DNA of 64,000 nucleotides from Halorubrum rutilum (GTDB lineage: Archaea > Halobacteriota > Halobacteria > Halobacteriales > Haloferacaceae), in contig NZ_JANHDN010000003.1 of the NCBI RefSeq assembly GCF_024494565.1, positions 186,001-250,000 on the forward strand, written 5' to 3'. The translations under genes were made by a program, and so were the position numbers. Shown here in pieces: positions 25,072 to 33,619 of this stretch. Under the pieces are notes generated by a model that saw only the letters and a program-made list of their open reading frames with translations, had not been told where the DNA came from and searched no databases. Numbering within the stretch: position 1 is the stretch's first letter; each line of letters starts with the position of its first letter.

Positions 25072-25329
25072 ATGAGCGACGTCAGAGCGGAACTCCGCGA
25101 ACAGTTCCTGGACGCGTTCGGCGGCGCCGACTTCCCCGTCGAGAACCAGATGGACCTCGTCCCGGCGCTCCCGGACGGCCCGGCGACGCGGTTCGAGGCC
25201 GGCGACGTGAGCCTGACGGCGATGGAGCTGGCCGCGAAGCTCGGCAGCGAACAGGAGTTCCCCTACGCCACCGCGGAGGAGCTCGTCGACGACATCCTCG
25301 ACGGCCTGGAGTCGAAGGGGATGATCTGA
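25072..25329 (+). CDS. MTH865-family small protein
   Basis: An 85-residue protein: EQFLDAFGGADFPVEN, MDLVPALPDGPATRFEAG, SLTAMELAAKL, then a helix VDDILDGLESKG. This is the pattern of the MTH865 family of archaeal EF-hand-like proteins, of unknown role. Start at 25072 follows a TATA-like CTTTTGCGG about 30 bases upstream. Divergent from the M42 gene. Confidence 0.85.
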   Translation: MSDVRAELREQFLDAFGGADFPVENQMDLVPALPDGPATRFEAGDVSLTAMELAAKLGSEQEFPYATAEELVDDILDGLESKGMI

Positions 25330-25434
25330 CGCCGGCGCCGTCCTCCCGATCGGTCGGCTCCGGCCCGGAGCGCGTCCCTCGTCGGACCGCCGGCCCGGCG
25401 AGGGGTTGATAGGCGCCGAGCCGTTACGGGGGGC

Positions 25435-26130
25435 GTGGTCGTCGAGCTCATCAGCGTGGTGCCGCCGTGGATCCTGATAGGGATCGCGCTCGGCGGGGTC
25501 GCGTCCGCGCTCGCGGCGCTCGCCTTCTATCTCGGCAACCGGTTCGTCGCCCCGAGCGTCGCCGCGGCCGACGGCGACCGGACCGCAGCGGGCGACGAGC
25601 GACGACGCGAGGAGATCCGGGAGTACCTGACCGCGATCGACGAGCGGTTCAGCGAGGACCACGCGCTCGGCGAGGTGGCCGTCCCCTTCTACCTCCCCGA
25701 GCGCGAGGTCGCCATCACGTTCGACGCGCACGACTACTTCCGGCTGGAGGGCGAGGGCGTCTACACCGTCCTCTGCGAGCACGAGATGCCGGGGCGCGGG
25801 CTCGGTCGTCGCCTCCCGTTCGACGTGATCGAGCCGGACTGGGGGCCGGATCCGGCCGCCGAGGGCGGCGGTCGCGACCCGGTCGCCGCGGCGTTCGCGG
25901 AGCTCGACGTCGACCGCGACGCCGACGCCGACGAGGTGAAGCGCGCCTACCGGGAGCGCGTCAAGGAGACCCACCCGGACCAGGGCGGCGACGAGGAGTC
26001 GTTCCGGCGCGTCCGCGAGGCGTACGCGACCGCCCGCAACCACGCCGGCGGCGCGGGCGAGGAGGGCGCCCGGAAGCGACCCGCCGCCCGCGCCGACCGC
26101 ACCGAGCCACCGGCGGGCTTCGGCCGGTGA
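25435..26130 (+). CDS. Membrane-anchored J-domain protein
   Basis: A 231-residue protein with one N-terminal membrane helix (about 8-30), a middle domain of unknown fold, and a C-terminal J domain (about 143-205) with the essential HPD in KETHPDQGGDEESF. It probably recruits DnaK to the membrane. GTG start at 25435 is preferred because it precedes the hydrophobic helix. The stop TGA overlaps the GTG start of the phosphoesterase gene (GTGA at 26127-26130), so the two are translationally coupled. Confidence 0.8.
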   Translation: MVVELISVVPPWILIGIALGGVASALAALAFYLGNRFVAPSVAAADGDRTAAGDERRREEIREYLTAIDERFSEDHALGEVAVPFYLPEREVAITFDAHDYFRLEGEGVYTVLCEHEMPGRGLGRRLPFDVIEPDWGPDPAAEGGGRDPVAAAFAELDVDRDADADEVKRAYRERVKETHPDQGGDEESFRRVREAYATARNHAGGAGEEGARKRPAARADRTEPPAGFGR

Positions 26131-26912
26131 CGGGGGTCGCGTTCGCCGAGCGCGCGGCGTACCTCGACCGCCACGACGCGCTCGTCGTCGCCGACCTCCA
26201 CGTCGGCCGCGGAGAGGCCTCCGCGGTCTCCCTCCCGATCGGCGAGCGCGAGGACCTCGTCGACCGCCTGACGGCGCTCCTGCATGGGTTCGACCCCGCG
26301 ACCGTCGTCGTCGCCGGCGACGTCGTCCACACCTTCGACCGAGTCACCGACCGGAGCCGCGGAACGCTAGCTGCGCTCCGCGACGCCTGCGAGGGGCGCG
26401 GCGCCGACTGCGAGCTCGTCGCGGGCAACCACGACGCGGCCCTCTCGGGCGCGTGGGACGGCCCGATACGCGAGGAGTACGTCCTCGGCGCGGCGGACGG
26501 GGAGGGAGACAGCGCGGTCGACGCCGACCCGGACGCCCCTCGCACCGTCGTCTGTCACGGCCACGAGGCGCCGTCGGCGAGGGGGGACCGGTACGTGATC
26601 GGCCACGTCCACCCGACGATCGAGATCGAGGGCGACCGCCGCCCGTGTTTCCTCCGCGGCGAGGGCGCCTACCGCGGCGCCGACCTGCTCGTGCTGCCCG
26701 CGTTCACCCGGCTCGCGCCGGGCGTGGCCGTCAACGACATGCGGACGAACGCGTTCGATTCCCCGCTCGTCACCGACGCGGACCGGCTGGCGCCGGTCGT
26801 CGTCGACCCGGGGGACGACGCGGACGACGCCGGCGGCGCGGACGGCGAGGGAGGCGGCCGCGGAGAACCCCTTCGGTTCCCGCCGCTCGGGGAGTTCCGC
26901 GAGCTGTTGTGA
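26127..26912 (+). CDS. Calcineurin-like metallophosphoesterase
   Basis: A 261-residue phosphoesterase with all metal motifs: VVADLHVGRGE (D-x-H), VVAGDVVHTFD (GD), LVAGNHDA (GNHD), VVCHGHEAP and VIGHVHPTIEIEG (late GHxH). The family (COG1407-type) includes ICC-like DNA-ligase-associated phosphoesterases; the substrate here is unknown. It starts with GTG inside the stop of the J-domain gene. Its C-terminus is an acidic/Gly-rich tail ending in PPLGEFRELL. Confidence 0.85.
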   Translation: MTGVAFAERAAYLDRHDALVVADLHVGRGEASAVSLPIGEREDLVDRLTALLHGFDPATVVVAGDVVHTFDRVTDRSRGTLAALRDACEGRGADCELVAGNHDAALSGAWDGPIREEYVLGAADGEGDSAVDADPDAPRTVVCHGHEAPSARGDRYVIGHVHPTIEIEGDRRPCFLRGEGAYRGADLLVLPAFTRLAPGVAVNDMRTNAFDSPLVTDADRLAPVVVDPGDDADDAGGADGEGGGRGEPLRFPPLGEFRELL

Positions 26913-26944
26913 ACGCTTTTGTCGTCGCGTGCGTATCGTGAGCT

Positions 26945-27142
26945 ATGAACACGGAGAACGCCTGCCTCGGCTGCGGCGAGCCGTTCGACTGGGGCGAGGG
27001 CGAGTGCCCGGAGTGCGGCTGGGACCGCGACGAGTGGGCCGCGAGCGGCCGGCACGGGCTGGAGAAGGAGGGCCACGGCGAACCGGACGAGGACGGCGAG
27101 TCGGGAGGCGGCGGACTCGGGGGACTCGGCCCGATCCGCTGA
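26945..27142 (+). CDS. Small double-CxxC zinc protein
   Basis: A 65-residue protein with CLGCGEPFDWGEGECPECGWD, a classic four-cysteine zinc ribbon, followed by an acidic and glycine-rich tail (GGGGLGGLGPIR). No known function. It begins 32 bases after the phosphoesterase stop. Confidence 0.7.
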   Translation: MNTENACLGCGEPFDWGEGECPECGWDRDEWAASGRHGLEKEGHGEPDEDGESGGGGLGGLGPIR

Positions 27143-27187
27143 GTCCGGGAGGGCGCGGCGGCGGGGCGACGACCACCCGGCCGCGGC

Positions 27188-28102
27188 TCAGTCGTCCGTG
27201 GAGAGCGTCCAGGTCGAGGTGAACTCGTCGACGTCGCCGTCGTACGCGAGCGACCCGTCGGCGTCCGACCGGTCAACGTACGACGCCCCGGACCCGTCCG
27301 GGCCGTCGGGCCCGTGGCGCGCGCGGTGAAGCGCGTCGCAGACGGCGCCCTGTCCGCCCATGTTCACGCTCGCGAGCCGGGACCGCTTCTGGACCACGTC
27401 CAGCCGGTCGGCCGGGATCGGGTCGCCCTCCGGCGTCAGGAACAGCGTGTCGTCCGGCGCCGTCACGTGCCCGCTCGTCGTGACGCGGTCGAGGTAGTCG
27501 GCGATCGGCGCGGCGTCGACGACGATCGACAACCCGCCGAGGTCGACGTGCGCCTCGTCCCCGGCGACCGTCAGGTCGGAGCGGACGAGCGAGACGACCT
27601 GCTCGGGGTCGGCCCCCGCGTCGAGCAGGGTCTGAACCGCCTCGCGCTGCGTGGAGACGCGGGCCTTGTCGGCGATGGCTGCCCGGACTTCGGCCACCCC
27701 GCCGTCGGCGTCCGGGAACGTCTCGCCGAAGCCGTCGCGGGCGTTGACTCCCGTCGTGATCTCCTCGCCGTGCATGTGGTCGCACAGCTCGATCCGGCTC
27801 TCGCCGACCCAGTCGAGCGCCTCGACCTCGTCGCGGGCGTCGACCGCCATCATCCACGCGAAGGCGGGCGAACACCACGCCGTCGGGAGCGTGAACCGGA
27901 CCTCGACGCGGCCGCCGTCGACCTCGATCGCGTCGATGTAGTCCAGCTCGACGATGGAGCGGGCGAGCTCCGGGTCCTCCACGCGGTCCAGTCGCTCCCT
28001 GACGGCCCGTACTCCCGTGGGATCCCCGCCGGAGTCGGTGGCGGGGTCGCCGGTCGGATCCCCGCCGGCGTCGCCCGTCCGGCCTGCGCTGCTCCCCGAC
28101 AT
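27188..28102 (-). CDS. DUF59/MIP18-type metal-sulfur cluster assembly protein
   Basis: A 304-residue protein. Residues about 30-110 resemble the DUF59/MIP18 domain of Fe-S carriers: RLDRVEDPELARSIVELDYI, VEVRFTLPTAWCSPAFAWMM with the cysteine of the motif, then DHMHGEEITTGVN. The following 190 residues are a lineage-specific extension. Stop and start overlap by one base with the amidohydrolase gene upstream on the same strand, so they form a two-gene operon. In actinobacterial propane-monooxygenase clusters a DUF59 protein likewise follows this type of amidohydrolase, which suggests a joint role in maturing or using a metal enzyme; that is inference. Confidence 0.75.
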   Translation of the reverse strand: MSGSSAGRTGDAGGDPTGDPATDSGGDPTGVRAVRERLDRVEDPELARSIVELDYIDAIEVDGGRVEVRFTLPTAWCSPAFAWMMAVDARDEVEALDWVGESRIELCDHMHGEEITTGVNARDGFGETFPDADGGVAEVRAAIADKARVSTQREAVQTLLDAGADPEQVVSLVRSDLTVAGDEAHVDLGGLSIVVDAAPIADYLDRVTTSGHVTAPDDTLFLTPEGDPIPADRLDVVQKRSRLASVNMGGQGAVCDALHRARHGPDGPDGSGASYVDRSDADGSLAYDGDVDEFTSTWTLSTDD

Positions 28103-29163
28103 CAGTCCGCCGCGGCCCCCGCGTCGCCGCCGTAGTGAGCGCCGAGGTCGAACCGCTCGGTGATGTCGTCGTCGCGGAACTGCCGCTTCTTCGCCTCGAT
28201 GTCGATGTCGTACAGCTCCGCGGCGTTCTCGCCCATGATCTTCTTCATCGTGTCGACGTCGAGCTCGACCCCGTACTCGTCTCGCTGCTCGTCGGTGAGC
28301 TCCGCGTTCATCACCTGGTCGACGAGCCAGTCCGGGTTCCACAGCGCGTAGTCGGAGCCGAACAGGATCCGGTCCTCGCCGAGCCAGAAGAGGAGCTCGC
28401 CCATGATCTCGCCGAACTTCCGCTCGCGGTGGGTCGACATCGCGGAGGCGACCGCGAGCCCGCCGTAGACGTTCGGCTCCTGGGCCGCGATCCAGCAGAA
28501 GTCGTCGAGCCGCGGGAGGCCGACGTGGTTGACGATGAAGTTGAGCTCCGGGAACGAGGAGGCGGCGTCGTCGACGTCCTCCACGTCGAACGCGTCGCGG
28601 TTGAGCGGGCGGATCGTCGGCCCCTTGTGGGCGTTGATGTTCTCGATGCCGAGCTCCGCGCACTTCTCTAAGAAGTCGAAGGCGTCGTCGCTGTCGAGCC
28701 GCCACCCCTTCGAGTCGCCGCGCCACTCGGCGGTGTACAGCTTCACGCCGGGGATGTCGTACTCCTCCTTGAGGTGTTCGAGGTAGCGGAGTCCCTCCTC
28801 GCCGTCGCGCGGGTCGAAGCTCCCGTTCAGGACGAACCGCTCCGGGTACTCCTCGGCAAGTTCGGCGTTCTGTTCGGTCGTGTTGAACCCCTCGTCGTAG
28901 AAGTCGTCGAGGTACGTCGGCTGGAAGATCGCCATGTCGGCGGCCGCGTTCCCGAACAGGTCCTCGGTCATCCTGTCGGCGCCGTAATGCCGGTAGGTGT
29001 CGATGTCCCACTGCTCCTCCTCGGGAGTGAACCCGGTGTGGTAGTCGTAGAAACACTGGAGGAACTGCTCGCCCCCCTCGTGGATGATGTTCTCCTCCCG
29101 GGCGTCCCACATGTGGACGTGGCCGTCGATGACGAAGATCTCCTCGCCGTCCATCTCGTACAT
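28102..29163 (-). CDS. Amidohydrolase 2 family protein
   Basis: A 353-residue TIM-barrel amidohydrolase: DGHVHMWD (metal HxH, about 14-16), KLYTAEWRGDSKGW, NINAHKGPTIRPL, FIVNHVGLPR and LFGSDYALWNPDW (late aspartate). The overall pattern (MYExDGEExFVxDxHVHxWD start, ALW near the end) is close to the amidohydrolase coded beside soluble propane monooxygenases in actinobacteria, as far as I can recall. Here no monooxygenase is present within the window. The reaction is unknown, probably hydrolysis or decarboxylation of a ring or amide substrate. Confidence 0.85.
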   Translation of the reverse strand: MYEMDGEEIFVIDGHVHMWDAREENIIHEGGEQFLQCFYDYHTGFTPEEEQWDIDTYRHYGADRMTEDLFGNAAADMAIFQPTYLDDFYDEGFNTTEQNAELAEEYPERFVLNGSFDPRDGEEGLRYLEHLKEEYDIPGVKLYTAEWRGDSKGWRLDSDDAFDFLEKCAELGIENINAHKGPTIRPLNRDAFDVEDVDDAASSFPELNFIVNHVGLPRLDDFCWIAAQEPNVYGGLAVASAMSTHRERKFGEIMGELLFWLGEDRILFGSDYALWNPDWLVDQVMNAELTDEQRDEYGVELDVDTMKKIMGENAAELYDIDIEAKKRQFRDDDITERFDLGAHYGGDAGAAAD

Positions 29164-29195
29164 ACGAGTAGCCGTGGGGAGTGGTCACACATAAC

Positions 29196-29202
29196 TATAA
29201 GG
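29196..29202 (-). promoter_or_regulatory. TATA box of amidohydrolase operon
   Basis: CCTTATAGTT on the minus strand, about 33-40 bases before the start codon at 29163. Confidence 0.5.
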
Positions 29203-29335
29203 ATTGTTCAGGTAAATTACGGATCGGGTTTCCCGTTTCCCGATTGACTCCGTCGGGTGTCGGCTCCGGCCACCGTCGTCTCCGCACCGCAACGCGTGGA
29301 AACAGCAAAGGAGGTCCGGTGAAAAGGCGGGGCGC

Positions 29336-31405
29336 ATGGAACGGGAGATCGACGCCGTCGTCGACGAGCTGACGCTCGGCGAGAAGCTCCGGCTGGTTCA
29401 CGGTGCCGTCGACCCCGAGGGGAAGGCGACGGGCTACCTCCCCGGCGTCGACCGCGTCGATATCCCGCCGCTGGCGCTCGTCGACGGACCGCTCGGCGTC
29501 CGGGTGAACGGGGGGCGCGCGACGGCGTTCCCCGCCTCGGTCGCGCTCGGCGCGACGTGGCGGCCCTCGCTCGCCCGTCGCTTCGGCCGAGCGCTCGGCA
29601 GGGAGGCGGCCGCCCACGGTCAAGACGTCGTGCTCGCGCCCGGAGTCAACGTCGCCCGGGTGCCGACGGGCGGGCGCAACTTCGAGTACTACGGCGAGGA
29701 CCCCCACCTGACCGCGCGGACCGCCGTCGCCGCGATCGACGGCGTCGAGTCGGCGGGGGTCGGCGCGACGGTCAAACACTACGTCGCGAACAGCCAGGAG
29801 ACGGACCGGTACGAGGTCAGCGCGGCGGTCGGCGAGCGGGCCCTCCGCGAGATCTACCTGCCGGCGTTCCGCGCGGCGGTCGAGGAGGCGGACGTGACGT
29901 CGGTGATGACCGCGTACAACCGGGTCAACGGGACGCATATGAGCGACCACGAGCGCCTCCTCTCGGACGTGCTGAAGGGCGAGTGGGGGTTCGACGGCTT
30001 CGTCGTCTCCGACTGGTGGGGCACTCGGAGCACCGTCGGGGCGGCGCGCGCCGGCCTCGACGTCGAGATGCCCGGGATCTCCCCCGAGGCGTTCGCTCCC
30101 GACGACGTCGACCTCGGCGAGGCGTCCGAGGCGATGCCGCCGGTCCCGGACGTGCCGGCGCTGTTCGGCGAGCCACTCCGCGAGGCCGTCGAGTCGGGCG
30201 AGCTCGACGAGGCCGTCGTCGACGAGAAGGTCCGGCGGGTCCTGCGTGGCATGGCCTCGATCGGGCGGTTCGGCAGCCGGCCGGAGGGCGAACTCGACAC
30301 GGCAGCACACCGGCGGCTCGCGCGCGAGATCGCCGCGGAGGGCGCGGTCCTCCTCCGGAACGACGGCGTGCTCCCGCTCGACGGGGTCGACTCGCTCGCG
30401 GTGATCGGCCCCAACGCGGACGCCGCCAAGCTCGGCGGCGGGGGCTCCTCGGAGGTGTCGCCCTTCGTCCGGACCTCCCCCGTCGAGGGGATCGGGGCCA
30501 GGGACGTCTCGGTCGCCGTCGAACGGGGGATCGAGCCGGTGTCGGAGTCGCGGGTGTTCGACGCGGGGACCGGCGACGCGGCGCCCGACCCGAGCGTCGA
30601 CGACGCGGTCGACGCGGCCGCGGCGGCCGACTGCGCCGTCGTCGTCGTCCAGGACGACGCGACGGAGTTCCGGGACCGGCCGGGGCTCGCCCTCCCCGGC
30701 CGACAGGACGACCTGATCGAGGCGGTCGCCGGGGTCGCCGACCGGACGGTCGTCGTCCTCCGGACGAGCGGTCCCGTCGAGACGCCGTGGGCGGACGCGG
30801 TCGACGCCGTGCTCGAAGCGTGGTACCCCGGGCAGGCCGACGGCGAGGCGCTCGCCGACCTGCTCTTCGGCGACGCCGAGCCCGGCGGACGCCTCCCGGT
30901 GACCTTCGGGCGCACCGCGGCCGACTACCCCACGAGCGACGACGCGGCGTTCCCGGGAGTCGACGGCGTGGCCCGGTACGACGAGGGCGTCTTCGTCGGC
31001 TACCGGTACTTCGACGAGCGCGGCGTCCGCCCCCGCTTCCCCTTCGGCCACGGGCTCTCGTACGCCGCGTTCGCCTACGGGGAGCCGTCGGTGACCGAGG
31101 ACGCGGACGGGTTCGCCGTCGCGGTCCCCGTCGAGAACACCGGGGACCGCCGGGGGAAAGCCGTCGTCCAGGTGTACGCCGGGAAGACCGCCGCTCCGGT
31201 GCCGACGCCGAAACGCGAACTGGTCGGGTTCGAGGCGGCGACGATCGAGGCCGGCGAGCGGCGCGCGGTCGAGGTGTCGGTCGACCGCTCGGCGTTCGAG
31301 TACTACGACGAGGGGGCCGGCTGGACGCTCGCGACGGGAGAGAACGCGCTCTTCGTCGGCCGTTCGTCGCGGGACGTCGTCGCGGCGGTCGACGTCTCGG
31401 TCTGA
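29336..31405 (+). CDS. GH3 beta-glucosidase family protein
   Basis: A 689-residue glycoside hydrolase family 3 protein: LVDGPLGVRVNGG, APGVNVARVPTGGRNFEYYGEDP, GATVKHYVANSQE, and the nucleophile aspartate in GFVVSDWWGTRS. The second alpha/beta domain (about 320-545) and the fibronectin-III-like C-terminal domain (about 575-689, ending in RSSRDVVAAVDVSV) are complete. It hydrolyses beta-glycosides (glucose or xylose oligosaccharides). No signal peptide, so the substrate must be imported. It precedes the TrmB-type regulator in the same direction, within a sugar island. Confidence 0.93.
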   Translation: MEREIDAVVDELTLGEKLRLVHGAVDPEGKATGYLPGVDRVDIPPLALVDGPLGVRVNGGRATAFPASVALGATWRPSLARRFGRALGREAAAHGQDVVLAPGVNVARVPTGGRNFEYYGEDPHLTARTAVAAIDGVESAGVGATVKHYVANSQETDRYEVSAAVGERALREIYLPAFRAAVEEADVTSVMTAYNRVNGTHMSDHERLLSDVLKGEWGFDGFVVSDWWGTRSTVGAARAGLDVEMPGISPEAFAPDDVDLGEASEAMPPVPDVPALFGEPLREAVESGELDEAVVDEKVRRVLRGMASIGRFGSRPEGELDTAAHRRLAREIAAEGAVLLRNDGVLPLDGVDSLAVIGPNADAAKLGGGGSSEVSPFVRTSPVEGIGARDVSVAVERGIEPVSESRVFDAGTGDAAPDPSVDDAVDAAAAADCAVVVVQDDATEFRDRPGLALPGRQDDLIEAVAGVADRTVVVLRTSGPVETPWADAVDAVLEAWYPGQADGEALADLLFGDAEPGGRLPVTFGRTAADYPTSDDAAFPGVDGVARYDEGVFVGYRYFDERGVRPRFPFGHGLSYAAFAYGEPSVTEDADGFAVAVPVENTGDRRGKAVVQVYAGKTAAPVPTPKRELVGFEAATIEAGERRAVEVSVDRSAFEYYDEGAGWTLATGENALFVGRSSRDVVAAVDVSV

Positions 31406-31454
31406 CCGCCCGCGGGGCGGCGCCCGCCGTCTCCCTCGGCCTCCCGGCGCGACA

Positions 31455-31461
31455 ATACTTA
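31455..31461 (+). promoter_or_regulatory. TATA box of TrmB-type regulator
   Basis: ATACTTA, 25-31 bases before the ATG at 31486; leaderless transcript expected. Confidence 0.5.
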
Positions 31462-31485
31462 GTCGTCACCCGCGTAGGGGCGGCC

Positions 31486-32601
31486 ATGGAGACGGACTCG
31501 CTGACTGAGACGCTCGAAGACGCGGGGCTGTCGCCGTACCAGGCGGCGGTGTACGTCGCGCTCATCGAGCTGGGGACCGCGTCGGCGACGGACATCGCCG
31601 ACGCGAGCGGGGTCCCGAACGCGCGCGTCTACGACGTGATCGACGCCCTGGCCGAGCGCGAGTACGTCGAGAAGTACGAACAGGGAAGCCTCAAGGCGCG
31701 CGCACACAGCCCCGCCGAGGTCCTCGACGACCTCCGGAACAGGGCGGACCGGTTCGAGACCGCGGCGGACGAGATCGAAGAGCGGTGGGAGCAGCCGCCG
31801 CTCGAACGGTCCAGCGCGAGCATCGTCAAGCAGTTCCAGACCGTCATCGACCGCGCGCGGCTGTTCATCGAACGGGCGGAGACGCGCGTGTACCTCTCCG
31901 TGACGCCCGAACACCTCGAACGGCTTCGCGACTCGCTGCGGGAGGCCCACGAGCGCGGCGTCGTCGTCCACCTCCTCGTCTACACGGAGTCGGGCGGCGA
32001 TCCGCCGCCGACCGAGTCGGTGGCCGGACTCTGTCGGGAGGCGCGGTACCGGCGACTGCCGGCGCCGTTCGTCGCCTCGGTCGACCGGCAGAGCGCCTGT
32101 TTCTCGCACCACCCCGACGCGGTCAATCAGTACGGGGTGCTCGTCAACGACGAGGAGTACACGTTCGTCTTCCACTGGTTCTTCATGACGTGTCTGTGGG
32201 TGCACGGGACGCCGATACACACCGAGCGCCGGGAGACGCCGCCGATCGAGTACGTCGACATCCGCCAGCTGGTGCGCGAGGCGCGGCCGATCATCGAGTC
32301 CGGGGCGACGATGACCGTCCGCATCGAGGGGACGGACCTGAACGCCGGCGAGCCGCGGACGATCACGGGTACCGTCGAGGGGGTCCGGTCCGTCGTGGAG
32401 GGGAAGGAGTCGGACCCGCAGGTCGCCGGACAGGTCATGCTGGACGTCGACACCGGCGAGGAGCGGGTCAGCGTCGGCGGCTGGAACGCCGTCGTCGAGG
32501 ACCTCGAAGCGAACCGCCTCGTCGTCACCGATATCGAGGGCGCCGACGACTACCCGCCGCTGCGCGCGGGGACGGCGACCGCCGAGGAGCCCGGCGAGTG
32601 A
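31486..32601 (+). CDS. TrmB-family sugar-sensing transcription regulator
   Basis: A 371-residue regulator: an N-terminal winged helix (about 8-75, LGLSPYQAAVYVALIELG-like helix with TASATDIADASGVPNARVYDV recognition unit), a helical linker, a phospholipase-D-like strand unit (about 125-170) and the C-terminal TrmB sugar-binding domain with FHWFFMTCLWV and a GWNAVVEDLEANRLVVTDIEG end. TrmB proteins repress or activate sugar transport and glycolysis genes according to bound sugar. The adjacent ABC importer is the likely target; the perfect-armed palindrome at 38412-38431 is a candidate binding site. Confidence 0.88.
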   Translation: METDSLTETLEDAGLSPYQAAVYVALIELGTASATDIADASGVPNARVYDVIDALAEREYVEKYEQGSLKARAHSPAEVLDDLRNRADRFETAADEIEERWEQPPLERSSASIVKQFQTVIDRARLFIERAETRVYLSVTPEHLERLRDSLREAHERGVVVHLLVYTESGGDPPPTESVAGLCREARYRRLPAPFVASVDRQSACFSHHPDAVNQYGVLVNDEEYTFVFHWFFMTCLWVHGTPIHTERRETPPIEYVDIRQLVREARPIIESGATMTVRIEGTDLNAGEPRTITGTVEGVRSVVEGKESDPQVAGQVMLDVDTGEERVSVGGWNAVVEDLEANRLVVTDIEGADDYPPLRAGTATAEEPGE

Positions 32602-32643
32602 GCGCGGGCCGCGGCGCGAGGTCGATCCCCGACCGGGACCGGG

Positions 32644-33582
32644 TCACGACCCGTCGACCAGCTCCGCGACCGTCCCCCGGTCGGGGAGCGCGGTCATCCC
32701 GCCGCCCCGCGTCGTCGAGAGGGCGGCGACCGCGTTGGCGAACGCGAGGACCGCGTCCGGACCGGCGCCGTCGGTGAGCGCGGCGATCGCGCCCGCGGCG
32801 AACGCGTCGCCGGCGCCGGTCGTGTCGACCACGTCGCCCACCTCGTAGCCGGGATGCGACCACTCGCCGGCGCCCCACGCGGCGCCCTCGTCGCTGACGA
32901 GGCGCGCGCCGGAGCTGCCCTCGGTCAGGAGGAGCACGTCCGGTCCGGCGTCGAGGATCTCCCGCGGCGCGGCCGGGAGCCCGGCGCCGTCGAGGTCCTC
33001 GCGGGTCGCCTTGAGGACGTCCGTCGCCGAGAGCATCCGCCGGACCGTCGGGGCCGGGTCGGTCTCCCACAGCTCGGGGCGGACGTTCGGGTCGAAGAAG
33101 ACGCGGCAGCCTCGGGCCCGAGCCCGCTCGACGAGGTCGAAGGTCGCCGATCGCGCCGGCTCGGCGGTCAGCGTGACGCCGCCCACGGCGACGGTGTCGA
33201 CCGATTCGAGCGTCTCGTCGTCGACGACGCTCGTGTCGAGGCGCCTGTCGGCCGTGTCCGAGCGGTAGAAGGTGAACTCCCGGTCGGCGTCGGGACCGTG
33301 CGAGACGAACGCCAGCGCCGTCCGACTGTCGGGGACGGCCGTGACGAACCGGTCCGGGATCCCCTCGCGGTCGAGCACGTCCCCGAGGTGCGCGCCGAAC
33401 GGGTCGTCGGCGAGCGCGGTGCAGAACCACGGCGTCCGGTCGAGCCGCGCGAGGCCGACCGCCACGTTGGCCGGCGCCCCGCCCGCCCGTCGGGAGAACG
33501 ACTCGACGTCGCCGAGCGACCCGGGACTGTCCGGAATGAAATCGATCAGGGTCTCGCCGGCGACGAGGACGTCACGCGTCAT
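32644..33582 (-). CDS. PfkB-family sugar kinase, probable fructokinase
   Basis: A 312-residue ribokinase-fold kinase: the AGGAPANVAVGLARLD motif near residue 33 and VVDTTGAGDAFAAG near 250, whose aspartate is the base and GAGD the anion hole. FDPNVRPELW and LLLTEGSSGARL are further family motifs. Given the GH68 and GH32 genes downstream, fructose is the likely substrate, made from imported sucrose or fructan; a ketodeoxygluconate-type kinase is the alternative. First gene after the importer block on the same strand, 37 bases from the ATPase gene. Confidence 0.88.
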   Translation of the reverse strand: MTRDVLVAGETLIDFIPDSPGSLGDVESFSRRAGGAPANVAVGLARLDRTPWFCTALADDPFGAHLGDVLDREGIPDRFVTAVPDSRTALAFVSHGPDADREFTFYRSDTADRRLDTSVVDDETLESVDTVAVGGVTLTAEPARSATFDLVERARARGCRVFFDPNVRPELWETDPAPTVRRMLSATDVLKATREDLDGAGLPAAPREILDAGPDVLLLTEGSSGARLVSDEGAAWGAGEWSHPGYEVGDVVDTTGAGDAFAAGAIAALTDGAGPDAVLAFANAVAALSTTRGGGMTALPDRGTVAELVDGS

Positions 33583-33619
33583 GCGACACCACGCGTGGAG
33601 AGCGGGACGACCGGCACGC

